A DNA stretch of 64,000 nt, from positions 682,001-746,000 of the forward strand of contig JAHBZE010000001.1 of the NCBI GenBank assembly GCA_019635585.1, written 5' to 3'. Position 1 is the first letter of the stretch. The number at the start of each line of letters is the position of its first letter. The notes under the pieces are model-generated. The model ran no database searches, was not told where the DNA came from, and saw nothing but the letters and a program-made list of their open reading frames with translations. The position numbers were made by a program, and so were the translations under genes. This document shows, one piece after another, positions 7,055 to 14,604 of this stretch. Origin of the DNA: Xanthobacteraceae bacterium. GTDB lineage: Bacteria; Pseudomonadota; Alphaproteobacteria; Rhizobiales; Xanthobacteraceae.

Positions 7055-7499
7055 CGCTTGCCTGTTCCGGTTTTTCGTCGCGCTGGAGGGCTGCGACTTC
7101 GCGCAAGGTCTTGACCAACGTGGCTAACGTGCGCGCTGCGCGCTCGGCATCGGTCGAGCGCAGCTTTGCCCCTTCCACGCGCGCAAGCACTGCTTCGATC
7201 GCGACGATTTCGCGCTCGACCGCCCCGCGCACGCGATCGATCAGGGTTTCGTTTTCAGCAACGGCAATCGATGGGGCAGCCACTTCCCGGATGGCATCAA
7301 TGTCCTGCTTTGCCGCGGCATCGTAGTCGCGCATGCGATAGTTGCGCGGCTTCCAGCCCCAGAGCTTCACGCGCTTCAGAAACGTCGTTACACCGAGTCC
7401 GCAGATCGAGGCGAGATCGCGAACCGGAATATTGGTTCCTTCGTAAAGTTTGCGAACTTCCGCAATCTTTTCGGGCGGCAGGACAATGAACTTCGGCAT
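6960..7499 (-). CDS. Terminase small-subunit-like helix-turn-helix protein
   Basis: 179 aa from ATG 7499 (MPKFIVLPPEKIAEVRKLYE). Residues about 8-50 form a helix-turn-helix (VRDLASICGLGVTTFLKRVKLWGWKPR) of the type that senses specific DNA. The remainder is predicted long-helical (IDRVRGAVEREIVAIEAVLARVEG; LEEFRSELAERLDRLRRSRD), as in small terminase subunits that oligomerise. It is the first gene of the head cluster and directly precedes terL, the normal terS position. Assignment rests on this position plus the fold, not on a named family. The TGA at 6962-6960 overlaps an ATG that is out of the terL frame. Confidence 0.7.
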   Translation of the reverse strand: MPKFIVLPPEKIAEVRKLYEGTNIPVRDLASICGLGVTTFLKRVKLWGWKPRNYRMRDYDAAAKQDIDAIREVAAPSIAVAENETLIDRVRGAVEREIVAIEAVLARVEGAKLRSTDAERAARTLATLVKTLREVAALQRDEKPEQASGEGEDEFRDLEEFRSELAERLDRLRRSRDAE

Positions 7500-7596
7500 C
7501 GTTCCCTGGAAACGCAAAACGGCGGCCGGAAATTCCGCCGCCGTTCTTGTCTGGCGCAAATGCCGCGCCGTTGATGCAATTGTGGAGTATGCCGAA

Positions 7597-7625
7597 ACCC
7601 TACATGGGCAGCGTCACGCTGTCAA
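7597..7625 (-). promoter_or_regulatory. Putative promoter of the head cluster with palindromic operator
   Basis: On the minus strand TTGACA (7625-7620) and TAGGGT (7602-7597) are 17 bases apart, about 100 bases upstream of the terS-like start. A perfect 13-base inverted repeat, CAGCGTCACGCTG (7609-7621), fills most of the spacer and abuts the -35 box, where a bound repressor would block polymerase. No regulator gene is adjacent. The box match is good for -35 and weak for -10. Confidence 0.45.
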
Positions 7626-7671
7626 GGATTATTTTCCCATATATATTTGACGTACCAAAGGGATATTTCCT

Positions 7672-7848
7672 ATGACTTCCGAGCGTGACAGGCCGGATGC
7701 TGAAATTGAGGCTCAGTTAGCGCGTGCGGTCATCGACTGGATTGACTCTAACTGGTCTTCTCTTCAGGAGGGGGCGTATCCAGAAATAGATGATCTGGCG
7801 CGAGCCTTAAGAGCGATTGCGTGTAATTCTGAACGTCAGCCTCGGTAA
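7672..7848 (+). CDS. Possible small protein (58 aa)
   Basis: 58 codons from ATG 7672 (MTSERDRPDAEIEAQLARAV) to TAA 7848, with AAAGGGA 8 bases upstream. Acidic, mostly predicted helix. It overlaps the last 101 bases of the oppositely oriented gene 7748-8296, so probably only one of the two is fully real in that stretch. No homologue recognised. Confidence 0.3.
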   Translation: MTSERDRPDAEIEAQLARAVIDWIDSNWSSLQEGAYPEIDDLARALRAIACNSERQPR

Positions 7849-8296
7849 GCCCGAGGTCTTTTAGTACTTCGAGATACGCTTTCATAAACTCGGTTGCGTA
7901 TTCGCTCATCTTCTCGGCGGTAAAGGGCTTTCCCTTTACTTGAAACCTTTCCTTTCCCTCTCGGTAGAGAAGGAAGAAATTGTCTTGCCCGCTTGTGCTA
8001 CTCAAGACGATTCCGTGCGCCCACGTGTTTCTGCTTGCTAAGTTTTGGGCTCTAGTGACTGAGTCTGCCTTTATTGTCGGGTCCTTCTGAATCGAAATAA
8101 GGGATTTGAGCAAGTGTACTTTTGCTCCTGCCCCAAGCCCGCCGCACACTACAGCCACCTCGTCATTGGTAAGTCTAAGTAGGTTTTTAATGGCAATTTC
8201 AAGCGCCAGTTCAAAGCTGGAATAGGTTTGCAAAAATTGTGAGTGTAGCGTGTTAAACTCTATTTTCACTGGGAATGGTTTTCTTGGGTCTGCCAT
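7748..8296 (-). CDS. HEPN-like protein with RxxxxH motif, function unknown (182 aa)
   Basis: 182 aa, mainly helical and AT-richer than its neighbours. The segment LASRNTWAHGIVLSS contains R-x4-H (RNTWAH), the signature spacing of HEPN ribonucleases, after helices LELAIKNLLRLTNDEVAVVCG and HLLKSLISIQKD. Such proteins occur as stand-alone toxins or abortive-infection effectors. No partner nucleotidyltransferase (MNT) is adjacent. It sits between the head cluster and core chromosome, a usual place for accessory defence genes. The ATG at 8296 is within CCATGG, which also offers an ATG on the other strand. The HEPN call rests on one motif and helical content. Confidence 0.6.
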   Translation of the reverse strand: MADPRKPFPVKIEFNTLHSQFLQTYSSFELALEIAIKNLLRLTNDEVAVVCGGLGAGAKVHLLKSLISIQKDPTIKADSVTRAQNLASRNTWAHGIVLSSTSGQDNFFLLYREGKERFQVKGKPFTAEKMSEYATEFMKAYLEVLKDLGLTEADVQNYTQSLLRLAPDHLFLDTPPPEEKTS

Positions 8297-8422
8297 GGCA
8301 AAGAAATCTCGCGATCAAGTGGAGGCCGCGATAGAGAACGCTTTCGTCAGTGTGATGGCGCGTATCGCGGTACACGTTACGCATAACGATTTCCTACACG
8401 TTCGCTCTATCGGCGGTAGCAA

Positions 8423-8908
8423 TTATTTTCCTGCATCTTTCTTTTTCGGCTTTTTCGTTTCGCGTGGCTCCAGCAAAGGCCAGCGCACCAGATAATCCTG
8501 ATAGTCGCGCACGCGCACTTTGCCTTCGACGCCGCCGACGCGGCCGCGCACAGAAATGCCCGCTTCGTGCACCGTCTCCGGATCGCCGGAAACGAGCGGG
8601 TGCCACCACAACAAAGCCTTGCCTTCCGACAGGCGGCGATAGGCGCAAGTTTTCGGCAGCCAGAAGAACTGCTCCTCCGGCGTGATCTTCACGCAGTCTT
8701 TGACGCGCTTCATGCGGTTTTCGTAGTCGGAGCAGCGGCAGCTTTCGCAATCGAGCAGCCGGCAGGCGACGTTGGTGTAGTAAATCTTGCCGGTGTCCTC
8801 GTCCTCGAGCTTCTCGAGGCAGCAGCGCGCGCAGCCGTCGCAGAGCGATTCCCACTCGGCGGTGGTCATTTCCTTGAGGGACTTCGTTTGCCAGAAAGGG
8901 GGTGACAT
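8423..8908 (-). CDS. UPF0260 / YcgN-type cysteine cluster protein
   Basis: 161 aa. N-terminal [22 protein letters not shown] and [19 protein letters not shown] carry the CxxCxxCC and CxxxxCxCxxY cysteine pattern of the YkgJ/YcgN (UPF0260) family, likely binding Zn or Fe-S. Then the family segments [20 protein letters not shown] and [16 protein letters not shown] appear. Full length for the family apart from a Lys-rich tail ([10 protein letters not shown]). Function is unproven across the family. It is divergent from the PBP1A gene, with a 118-base gap. Confidence 0.9.
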   Translation of the reverse strand: MSPPFWQTKSLKEMTTAEWESLCDGCARCCLEKLEDEDTGKIYYTNVACRLLDCESCRCSDYENRMKRVKDCVKITPEEQFFWLPKTCAYRRLSEGKALLWWHPLVSGDPETVHEAGISVRGRVGGVEGKVRVRDYQDYLVRWPLLEPRETKKPKKKDAGK

Positions 8909-9026
8909 GGCTCCTCATACGTCGGAAGGGCTACAATTAACAATGTGGCCCTGCCTTATTCGCGTACCTTTTCCCACGCTGCTATAACGCCCGCCGCGCC
9001 CGCGCCACGCAGCCCCAGAGTTCCCC

Positions 9027-11213
9027 TTGGCAGACCAGCCCGCCCCGCCTCCGTCCGGCAAAGATCCGAAGAAGTCGCCGCTCGAGCGCGCGGGAATCAC
9101 GGGCCTTCGCAAGACGCTGCTCGATATCGACGCGCGGCTGAATTCGGCGCTGTTCGCGCTCTGGGTGTTCATCCGCGCGAAGTGGGAAGGCTTCTCGGCG
9201 TTCATGGACCGCTTCCACGTCAGCGGCATGCGGCGGGTCGCGGTCGAGGCGCTCTCCGAGGGCGCGACGTTGGGCACCGCGGGCTCGCTGCTCCTGCTCG
9301 CGCTCGCCATTCCCGCCTTCAACGAAACCTCGGACGAGGACTGGCTTAAAAAAAGCGAGCTCGCCGTCACCTTTCTCGACCGCTACGGCAACCGCATCGG
9401 CGAGCGCGGCATCAAGCATAACGACTCGGTGCCGCTCGAGGAATTTCCGGATCACCTGATCAAGGCGGTGCTCGCCACCGAAGACCGCCGCTTCTACGAG
9501 CATTTCGGCATCGACATCGCGGGCACGCTGCGCGCGCTGACGACGAACGTGCGCGCCGGCGGCGTCGTGCAAGGCGGCTCCTCGATCACGCAGCAGCTCG
9601 CGAAAAATTTGTTCCTGTCGAACGAGCGTACGATCGAGCGCAAGGTCAAGGAAGCGTTTCTCGCGGTGTGGCTGGAATCGCGGCTCAAGAAAAACGAAAT
9701 CCTGAAACTCTATCTCGACCGTGCCTATCTCGGCGGCGGCACTTACGGCATTGACGCCGCGGCACAGTATTATTTCGCGAAGTCGGCGCGCGACGTGAAC
9801 CTTGCGGAAGCCGCCATGCTCGCCGGCCTGTTCAAGGCGCCGACGCGCTTCGCGCCGCATGTGAACCTGCCGGCGGCGCGCGCGCGTGCGTCCACCGTGC
9901 TCGATAACCTCGTCGAAGCGGGCTTCATGACCGAAGGCCAAGTGTTCGGCGCGCGGCGCAATCCGGCGCGGCCGGTGGACCGGCGCGAGGAGCAGACGCC
10001 GAATTACTATCTCGATTATGCGTTTCGCGAAGTGCAGCAGCTGGTGGCGAAGCTGCCTTCCACGGTGACGGAGCGCGTGTTTCAGGTGCGCACCGCGTTC
10101 GACCCGGCGGTGCAGAAGACGGCGGACGAAGCGATCCAGTCGTCGCTCAAGCAGTTCGGCCGCGACTATAACGCGGGCCAGGCCGCGATCGTGATCATGG
10201 AGGCGAACGGCGCGCTGCGCGCAATGGTCGGCGGGCGCGACTATGGCGAAAGCCAGTTCAACCGCGCGACCGATGCGCTGCGCCAGCCCGGCTCGTCGTT
10301 CAAGCCGTTCGTCTATTCGACTGCGTTCATGAACGGCATGACCGCGAATACGACGGTGCTGGATGCGCCGATCTGTATCGGCTCATGGTGCCCTCAGAAC
10401 TATTCGCGTTCCTACTTCGGCTCCATGCCAATTTCTCAAGCGCTGACGCTTTCGCTCAACACACCAGCGGTGAGAGTCGCAGGCATCGTCGGCAGAGATA
10501 AGATTGTGGCGACGGCGCGCAAGATGGGGCTCACGACAGAGTTGCGGATATCAGCACCACTTCCGCTGGGTGCGGCGGAAGTCACCGTGTTCGACATGAC
10601 GCAGGCCTACGCGACGTTCGCTTCCGGCGGCAAACGCGTTCGCGGGCACGCGGCGCTCGAAATCCGCACGCTGACCGGCGAACTGATTTGGCGCGACGCA
10701 ACCGATCTCGCGCGCGCGGAACAGATCCTCCCGGTCTCGGTAATCAATGAAATCAATCCCATACTCGTCAACGTGGTCGAGAACGGCACCGCGCGCCGGG
10801 CGATGCTCAACGGGATCACCGTCGGCGGAAAAACCGGAACCACCAACGCCTATCGCGACGCGTGGTTCATCGGCTTTACCGGAAATTTCGTCGCCGCGGT
10901 CTGGTACGGAAACGACGACTATCAGCCCTTGCGCCGCATGACCGGCGGTTCGCTCCCCGCCATGACCTGGAACAAGGTGATGACGGTCGCGCATCAGGGC
11001 ATCGTGCCACTGCCAATTCCGGGCGTGAACCGCGCACCTCCGAAGCGCGACGGCCCGAATGTCGCTGCCACGCAACAGGGCCCCGAAGTGAACCGGGCGA
11101 CCACATTGCCTCCCCGCGCCATCGAACAACTCTTGCGGATCGAGCGGGCGCTGCGTGACGCGGGCGGCACGGCTTCGTTCGCGCCCAACGGAACCGGACA
11201 GGCTGCGAACTAA
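9027..11213 (+). CDS. Bifunctional penicillin-binding protein 1A-type (GT51 + transpeptidase)
   Basis: 728 aa. A cytoplasmic N-terminal region of about 80 residues precedes one membrane helix (about 82-97, LGTAGSLLLLALAIPAF). The GT51 domain has catalytic Glu152 in EDRRFYEHFG and GGSSITQQLAKN (183-194). The transpeptidase has SSFK (Ser423-Lys426), SLN (476-478) and KTGTT (602-606), all intact. It polymerises lipid II and cross-links peptidoglycan in the periplasm. The TTG at 9027 gives the full N-terminus; ATG 9204 would begin just before the membrane helix. The extended basic cytoplasmic region is common in rhizobial PBP1A homologues. Confidence 0.93.
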   Translation: MADQPAPPPSGKDPKKSPLERAGITGLRKTLLDIDARLNSALFALWVFIRAKWEGFSAFMDRFHVSGMRRVAVEALSEGATLGTAGSLLLLALAIPAFNETSDEDWLKKSELAVTFLDRYGNRIGERGIKHNDSVPLEEFPDHLIKAVLATEDRRFYEHFGIDIAGTLRALTTNVRAGGVVQGGSSITQQLAKNLFLSNERTIERKVKEAFLAVWLESRLKKNEILKLYLDRAYLGGGTYGIDAAAQYYFAKSARDVNLAEAAMLAGLFKAPTRFAPHVNLPAARARASTVLDNLVEAGFMTEGQVFGARRNPARPVDRREEQTPNYYLDYAFREVQQLVAKLPSTVTERVFQVRTAFDPAVQKTADEAIQSSLKQFGRDYNAGQAAIVIMEANGALRAMVGGRDYGESQFNRATDALRQPGSSFKPFVYSTAFMNGMTANTTVLDAPICIGSWCPQNYSRSYFGSMPISQALTLSLNTPAVRVAGIVGRDKIVATARKMGLTTELRISAPLPLGAAEVTVFDMTQAYATFASGGKRVRGHAALEIRTLTGELIWRDATDLARAEQILPVSVINEINPILVNVVENGTARRAMLNGITVGGKTGTTNAYRDAWFIGFTGNFVAAVWYGNDDYQPLRRMTGGSLPAMTWNKVMTVAHQGIVPLPIPGVNRAPPKRDGPNVAATQQGPEVNRATTLPPRAIEQLLRIERALRDAGGTASFAPNGTGQAAN

Positions 11214-11248
11214 CGGCTGCGAAAATCGCTGGAGCGGCGACGGCTGCC

Positions 11249-11863
11249 GTGGCAATTCCTTGCGGTTCGACTTTCCGATTCCGGAATTCCTCATTGCGCG
11301 TCCTGTTTTTCATTCTAGCACTGCTGATCGGCTCGGCCTCCGGCCTCGGCCTCACCTGGCTGATGTCGAGCCGCGAGAGCGGGTTCGGCGCGGTGCAGAT
11401 CGGTGCATGGCGGGCATGGCCGCGCAGCGGCACGCTCGATGCAGATCCCTACGCGCGCGCGATTTTTGCTCGCTCCGGCGAATTACCGATCGGCCTGTCC
11501 GAAGGCGTTGCCTTCATTGCCACCACCGACGACCAAGGCCGCGCGATTGACGGCCACTGCGTCACGCGGATCGCGGGCAGACTGCTTCCTGCGCGCTTCT
11601 GGACGCTTACGATCTATGACGGCCGTGGCCGCCTGATCGAAAACCCGTCCGCTCGTTACGCCTTCACCAGCGCCGAAGTCGTCTATGAAAGCGGCGGCGA
11701 AGTGAAGATCTGGCTCGCGCCGCGCGCGCATACCGGGAACTGGCTGCCGACCGGCGAAAGCGAACGCATCGTTGCGATCTTCCGGCTTTACGATACACCG
11801 GCCGGCGTCGCCCGCAGCGAAGCGGCGGAGATGCCGCGCATAACGCGGGAGAATTGCCCGTGA
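11249..11863 (+). CDS. DUF1214 domain membrane-anchored protein
   Basis: 204 aa. One membrane helix (VLFFILALLIGSASGLGLTW) then a periplasmic DUF1214 domain with FGAVQIGAWRAWPRSGTLDADPYARA, GEGVAF-like SEGVAFIATTDDQGR, LTIYDGRGRLIENPSARYAF and GNWLPTGES. It forms an operon with the DUF1254 gene downstream (GTGA overlap); these two domains often occur as a pair or as one protein. Function unknown. GTG 11249 is the longest start; TTG 11294 (LRVLFFIL) has GGAA seven bases upstream and may be the real one. Confidence 0.88.
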   Translation: MAIPCGSTFRFRNSSLRVLFFILALLIGSASGLGLTWLMSSRESGFGAVQIGAWRAWPRSGTLDADPYARAIFARSGELPIGLSEGVAFIATTDDQGRAIDGHCVTRIAGRLLPARFWTLTIYDGRGRLIENPSARYAFTSAEVVYESGGEVKIWLAPRAHTGNWLPTGESERIVAIFRLYDTPAGVARSEAAEMPRITRENCP

Positions 11864-12411
11864 GAAGATTTCTGCTTCCGGCAATTGCCGGGCTGGTACT
11901 TGGCGGCCTCGTTCATATTATTTCGATCTTCGCGATGCCGCAGCTCGCGCAGAATGACGCCTTCGCGCGGCTGGCGCGGCTTGGCGGAATGAACGAGATC
12001 ATTCAGCTTCCAGAACCGACGCCGTTTCAAGCGGTGCTGCCACGCATGGATCCGGCGTTCGCGTTCGCCGCCTGCGTCTATGACCTTTCGCGCGGCCCGC
12101 TTTCGATCAGCGTGCCGGCGACGCCCGACCTGACTTCGGTCGCGTTTTACACACGGCAGGGCCGCGTATTTTATTCGCTCAACGACCGCGCGGCGAGCCA
12201 GCGTGCAATCGATCTGCAACTGATGACGGCGCAGCAGCGCGCACTGCTGCCGCAGGATTCCGAAATTACATCGGCAGACCGGCTCATTATCGAATCTCCC
12301 GGCCTGCACGGCATCGTCTTCATCCGCGCGTTCGTGCGCGAGGAAGGATCGCGGGAGCTTATTCGCGCAAGGTTGAAAGGTGCCAAGTGCGGGCCGTTGG
12401 CTGCGCGCTAG
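11860..12411 (+). CDS. DUF1254 domain membrane-anchored protein
   Basis: About 183 aa from GTG 11860, which overlaps the previous stop in GTGA. N-terminal membrane helix (FLLPAIAGLVLGGLVHIISIFAMP) then a periplasmic DUF1254 domain: MDPAFAFAACVYDLSRGPL, TSVAFYTRQGRVFYSLND and GLHGIVFIRAFV. Partner of the DUF1214 protein; the two halves seem to have separated from a single ancestral DUF1254-DUF1214 protein. Its stop overlaps that of the convergent lipoprotein gene by 3 bases. No biochemical role is known. Confidence 0.88.
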   Translation: MRRFLLPAIAGLVLGGLVHIISIFAMPQLAQNDAFARLARLGGMNEIIQLPEPTPFQAVLPRMDPAFAFAACVYDLSRGPLSISVPATPDLTSVAFYTRQGRVFYSLNDRAASQRAIDLQLMTAQQRALLPQDSEITSADRLIIESPGLHGIVFIRAFVREEGSRELIRARLKGAKCGPLAAR

Positions 12412-13166
12412 TCCTTGAAATAGATCGGGCCGTTCGCTGCCTGCAGCGCAGGCGCATTCAGTACCGGAATCTGTGCAAGCCGCTCCTCGTAAGCGCGGAG
12501 TGCACGTTCGGCATCTACCCCCGCGGGCGCCGGCGCTTTGATAAACAGGCGCTCGAGCGCATATTTATAGCCGCGCGCACGCTCGCCGAGACGGCGATAG
12601 ACCCAGCCGATCAGCATCCGATTTTCAGCAATGCGCGCCATCGCGGTTTCGCGCTCCTCCGGCGTGAGGCGTGTCACAGCCGAGAGGCTGCGCTCGCGCG
12701 CAGTATCCATTTCCACAACGCGCTGGGCGGCCGCGAAAAACGGCCTGATCCGCAGACTGTCGGAGCGAATGTCGTCGATCAGACGCGAATAACGCGCAGT
12801 AGCGGAACGATACGGTGTGTCGATGATCGTGCTGGCATATTTCTCGATATCAAACGGCGGCTCGTTGTTCGGCACTACGCGCGACCGCCGCAGGTCGGTG
12901 AGCGTCACCAGCCATTTCTGACGCGTGACCGGCGGCGCGATGATGCCATAAGCGAGGTCGCGCAACGTGCGCTCGTCATCAGTCAGGGGCGCCGAGGAAA
13001 CCGGCTCGCCGCGATATTGCGCCGCATAAGCGCCGACCACGGGCAGAACTTCATCGTGGAAATAGGACGGCACCGGACGATCGAAATCGCCGACGCGGGC
13101 GCAAGCGGACGCGAGCGCCGCAAGACAAAGCGCCGAAAGAAATCTTATCGAATGTGCGGGGCGCAC
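12408..13166 (-). CDS. Conserved lipoprotein of unknown function
   Basis: 252 aa. The signal peptide RFLSALCLAALASAC ends in a lipobox (LASAC, Cys22), predicting an outer- or inner-membrane lipoprotein. The mature part is mostly helical with PVPSYFHDEVLPVVGAYAAQ, GIIAPPVTRQKWLVTLTDLR, SLRIRPFFAAAQRVVEMDTA and ENRMLIGWVYRRLGERARGY. Occurs in this form in Bradyrhizobium relatives as a hypothetical protein; I know no function. It is followed by the DUF1254 gene on the other strand and preceded directly by a small basic gene. Confidence 0.82.
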   Translation of the reverse strand: MRPAHSIRFLSALCLAALASACARVGDFDRPVPSYFHDEVLPVVGAYAAQYRGEPVSSAPLTDDERTLRDLAYGIIAPPVTRQKWLVTLTDLRRSRVVPNNEPPFDIEKYASTIIDTPYRSATARYSRLIDDIRSDSLRIRPFFAAAQRVVEMDTARERSLSAVTRLTPEERETAMARIAENRMLIGWVYRRLGERARGYKYALERLFIKAPAPAGVDAERALRAYEERLAQIPVLNAPALQAANGPIYFKD

Positions 13167-13367
13167 CTAGGCCGGACGCTTGGTGCGCCGGCGCTGCCTG
13201 CCGCCGTTACGAGTGCGCGGCTTCGACTGCGGTTCCTGCGCTTCCTGGCTTGCACCGCGCTCAATGCGAATGACGGGCAGCACAAGAATGGAAGCACCCT
13301 CGCCGCCAGTTGCGGAAGGCGGGACCGCCCGCGCTTTCTCCAGCGGAAATCTGACCAACAAACCCAT
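13167..13367 (-). CDS. Small basic conserved protein (66 aa)
   Basis: 66 codons from ATG 13367, preceded by a strong AAGGAGG site 6 bases upstream, so the longer frame from 13412 is not used. The sequence MGLLVRFPLEKARAVPPSA is followed by ILVLPVIRIERG and a highly basic C-terminus (TRNGGRQRRRTKRPA). It abuts the lipoprotein gene (start 13166). The basic tail suggests RNA, DNA or membrane contact; no function known. Confidence 0.7.
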   Translation of the reverse strand: MGLLVRFPLEKARAVPPSATGGEGASILVLPVIRIERGASQEAQEPQSKPRTRNGGRQRRRTKRPA

Positions 13368-13476
13368 CGAAGGCCTCCTTGGGCCAACGCCGGAAGACCC
13401 GGCTTTTCCCAAGTAACAATCGGTTAGGGTTAACAGCCTCTTAACGCTGGAAATGTTTGAGGAATTCGTCTTTCGG

Positions 13477-13824
13477 CTAGGCCGGAGCGAGATTGAGAAA
13501 ATTGCGGCCCGCCCGGTCCTCGACCTCGACCAGCCAGAGATCGGGGTCGAATTTCTGCTCTCGCGCGATCCGCGTCTCGACGTCGGCTTCGGCGACGAAG
13601 CTCTGCGGAAAGAACGGCGCGAACAGATGCTCCGCCGGGCGCGCGTCGTCGAACGCGGTCTGGGGCGCCGGGCCGAACAACGAGGCGGTCCCGTCGAGAC
13701 GGGAAATCTTCACGAAGATAGCGCCAGCCTCATCGGCGCCGCGCCGGCGCACGACGGCATAGCTGCCTTCGGTGTTGCAGCGGCGGACATAGGCCGCGAC
13801 CCAGATTGCACTTTTGAGACGCAC
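13477..13824 (-). CDS. DUF1491 family protein
   Basis: 115 aa from GTG 13824 (MRLKSAIWVAAYVRRCN). It contains the family segments GSYAVVRRRGADEAGAIFVKI, DGTASLFGPAPQT, ARIAREQKFDPDLWLVEVED. Full length for this alphaproteobacterial family, whose function is unknown. It lies 39 bases after the peptidoglycan-binding gene on the same strand, probably in the same transcript. Confidence 0.9.
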   Translation of the reverse strand: MRLKSAIWVAAYVRRCNTEGSYAVVRRRGADEAGAIFVKISRLDGTASLFGPAPQTAFDDARPAEHLFAPFFPQSFVAEADVETRIAREQKFDPDLWLVEVEDRAGRNFLNLAPA

Positions 13825-13863
13825 GGGTGCGACCCTAGAGCAAAAGACAGTGCTTGTAGAGAA

Positions 13864-14604
13864 TCAGTCGATCGGCTCGCCATTGACCGCCGCAACCTTC
13901 GCAAACAGGTTATCGGTCATGAGGCCGGTAACCGGCATCTTCCAGTCGCGCTCGAAGCGTTCGATCGCTTCCTTGGTATCCGGCCCAAAGGTGCCGCTGA
14001 TGCGAACCGGGCCGTAGCCGAGCCGTGCCAGTGCGCGTTGCAGCGACAGCACGCGGAGCGACTTGCGCTCCCCTTCGCCGTCGATCGAGCCGGTGATGTC
14101 GCCCTTGGTCACTTCGCCCTTCACCGGCGTGCGCTTGATTAAGTTCAAAAGCGCGTCGCTCGGCTCTAGCGTGTTCTGACCGCCCTTGCCTTTCTGGAAG
14201 TCGCGGATTGCCTGCTCCGTTCGCGGCCCCGGCACGCCATCGACGGCACCGTTGTAATAGCCGCGCACCGAGAGTTCGCGCTGGATGTTCTGAATCAGAT
14301 CGCCGACATCGCGCGCTGGCGCATCGGCCGGACGCGGCTGGGGGTTCGGCGCGTTCGCCTGTAGGTCGCGCGTGATCAAGGTCTCAAGACTCGACCGCGG
14401 CGCTTCCTGAAACGCGACCGCGTTGACCACGACCGCGATGCCGGCTGCACTCAAAATCGCGAGCGCAATCGTGTCCGAGACGCGGCGCGGCAGCAACGCA
14501 CTCAGCAAACGGCGCAGGATCGAGCGCCGCTTCGGCGCGCGTTCGTAGACATCTTCATGAGCGCCGCGCGGAGCGCGACGCGAACTGGAAATACGCTTAG
14601 GCAC
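13864..14604 (-). CDS. Membrane-anchored peptidoglycan-binding domain protein
   Basis: 246 aa. A basic cytoplasmic N-terminus (RRAPRGAHEDVYERAPKRR) precedes a membrane helix at about 45-63 (TIALAILSAAGIAVVVNAVAF) and a periplasmic part. Two PG_binding_1 repeats follow: about 105-155 (IQRELSVRGYYNGAVDGVPG) and about 185-240 (LQRALARLGYGPVRISGTFG). The start overlaps the end of the upstream sensor kinase gene by 8 bases, so the two are co-expressed. It may tether a cell-envelope function to the kinase, but that is inference from the operon. Confidence 0.88.
   Translation of the reverse strand: MPKRISSSRRAPRGAHEDVYERAPKRRSILRRLLSALLPRRVSDTIALAILSAAGIAVVVNAVAFQEAPRSSLETLITRDLQANAPNPQPRPADAPARDVGDLIQNIQRELSVRGYYNGAVDGVPGPRTEQAIRDFQKGKGGQNTLEPSDALLNLIKRTPVKGEVTKGDITGSIDGEGERKSLRVLSLQRALARLGYGPVRISGTFGPDTKEAIERFERDWKMPVTGLMTDNLFAKVAAVNGEPID

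Noticed and set aside
8295-8495. Plus-strand ORF of 66 codons (MAKKSRDQVEAAIENAF...) divergent from the HEPN-like gene.
   Set aside because: Weak ribosome site and its last 73 bases are antisense to the UPF0260 gene, with a Phe-rich, unlikely C-terminus there. The shared CCATGG explains the start by chance.
9027-11213. Long antisense frames over the PBP1A and ptrB genes (for example 8982-9941 and 22438-24321 minus).
   Set aside because: Shadows caused by GC-rich third positions; no motifs, while the sense frames have intact catalytic sites.
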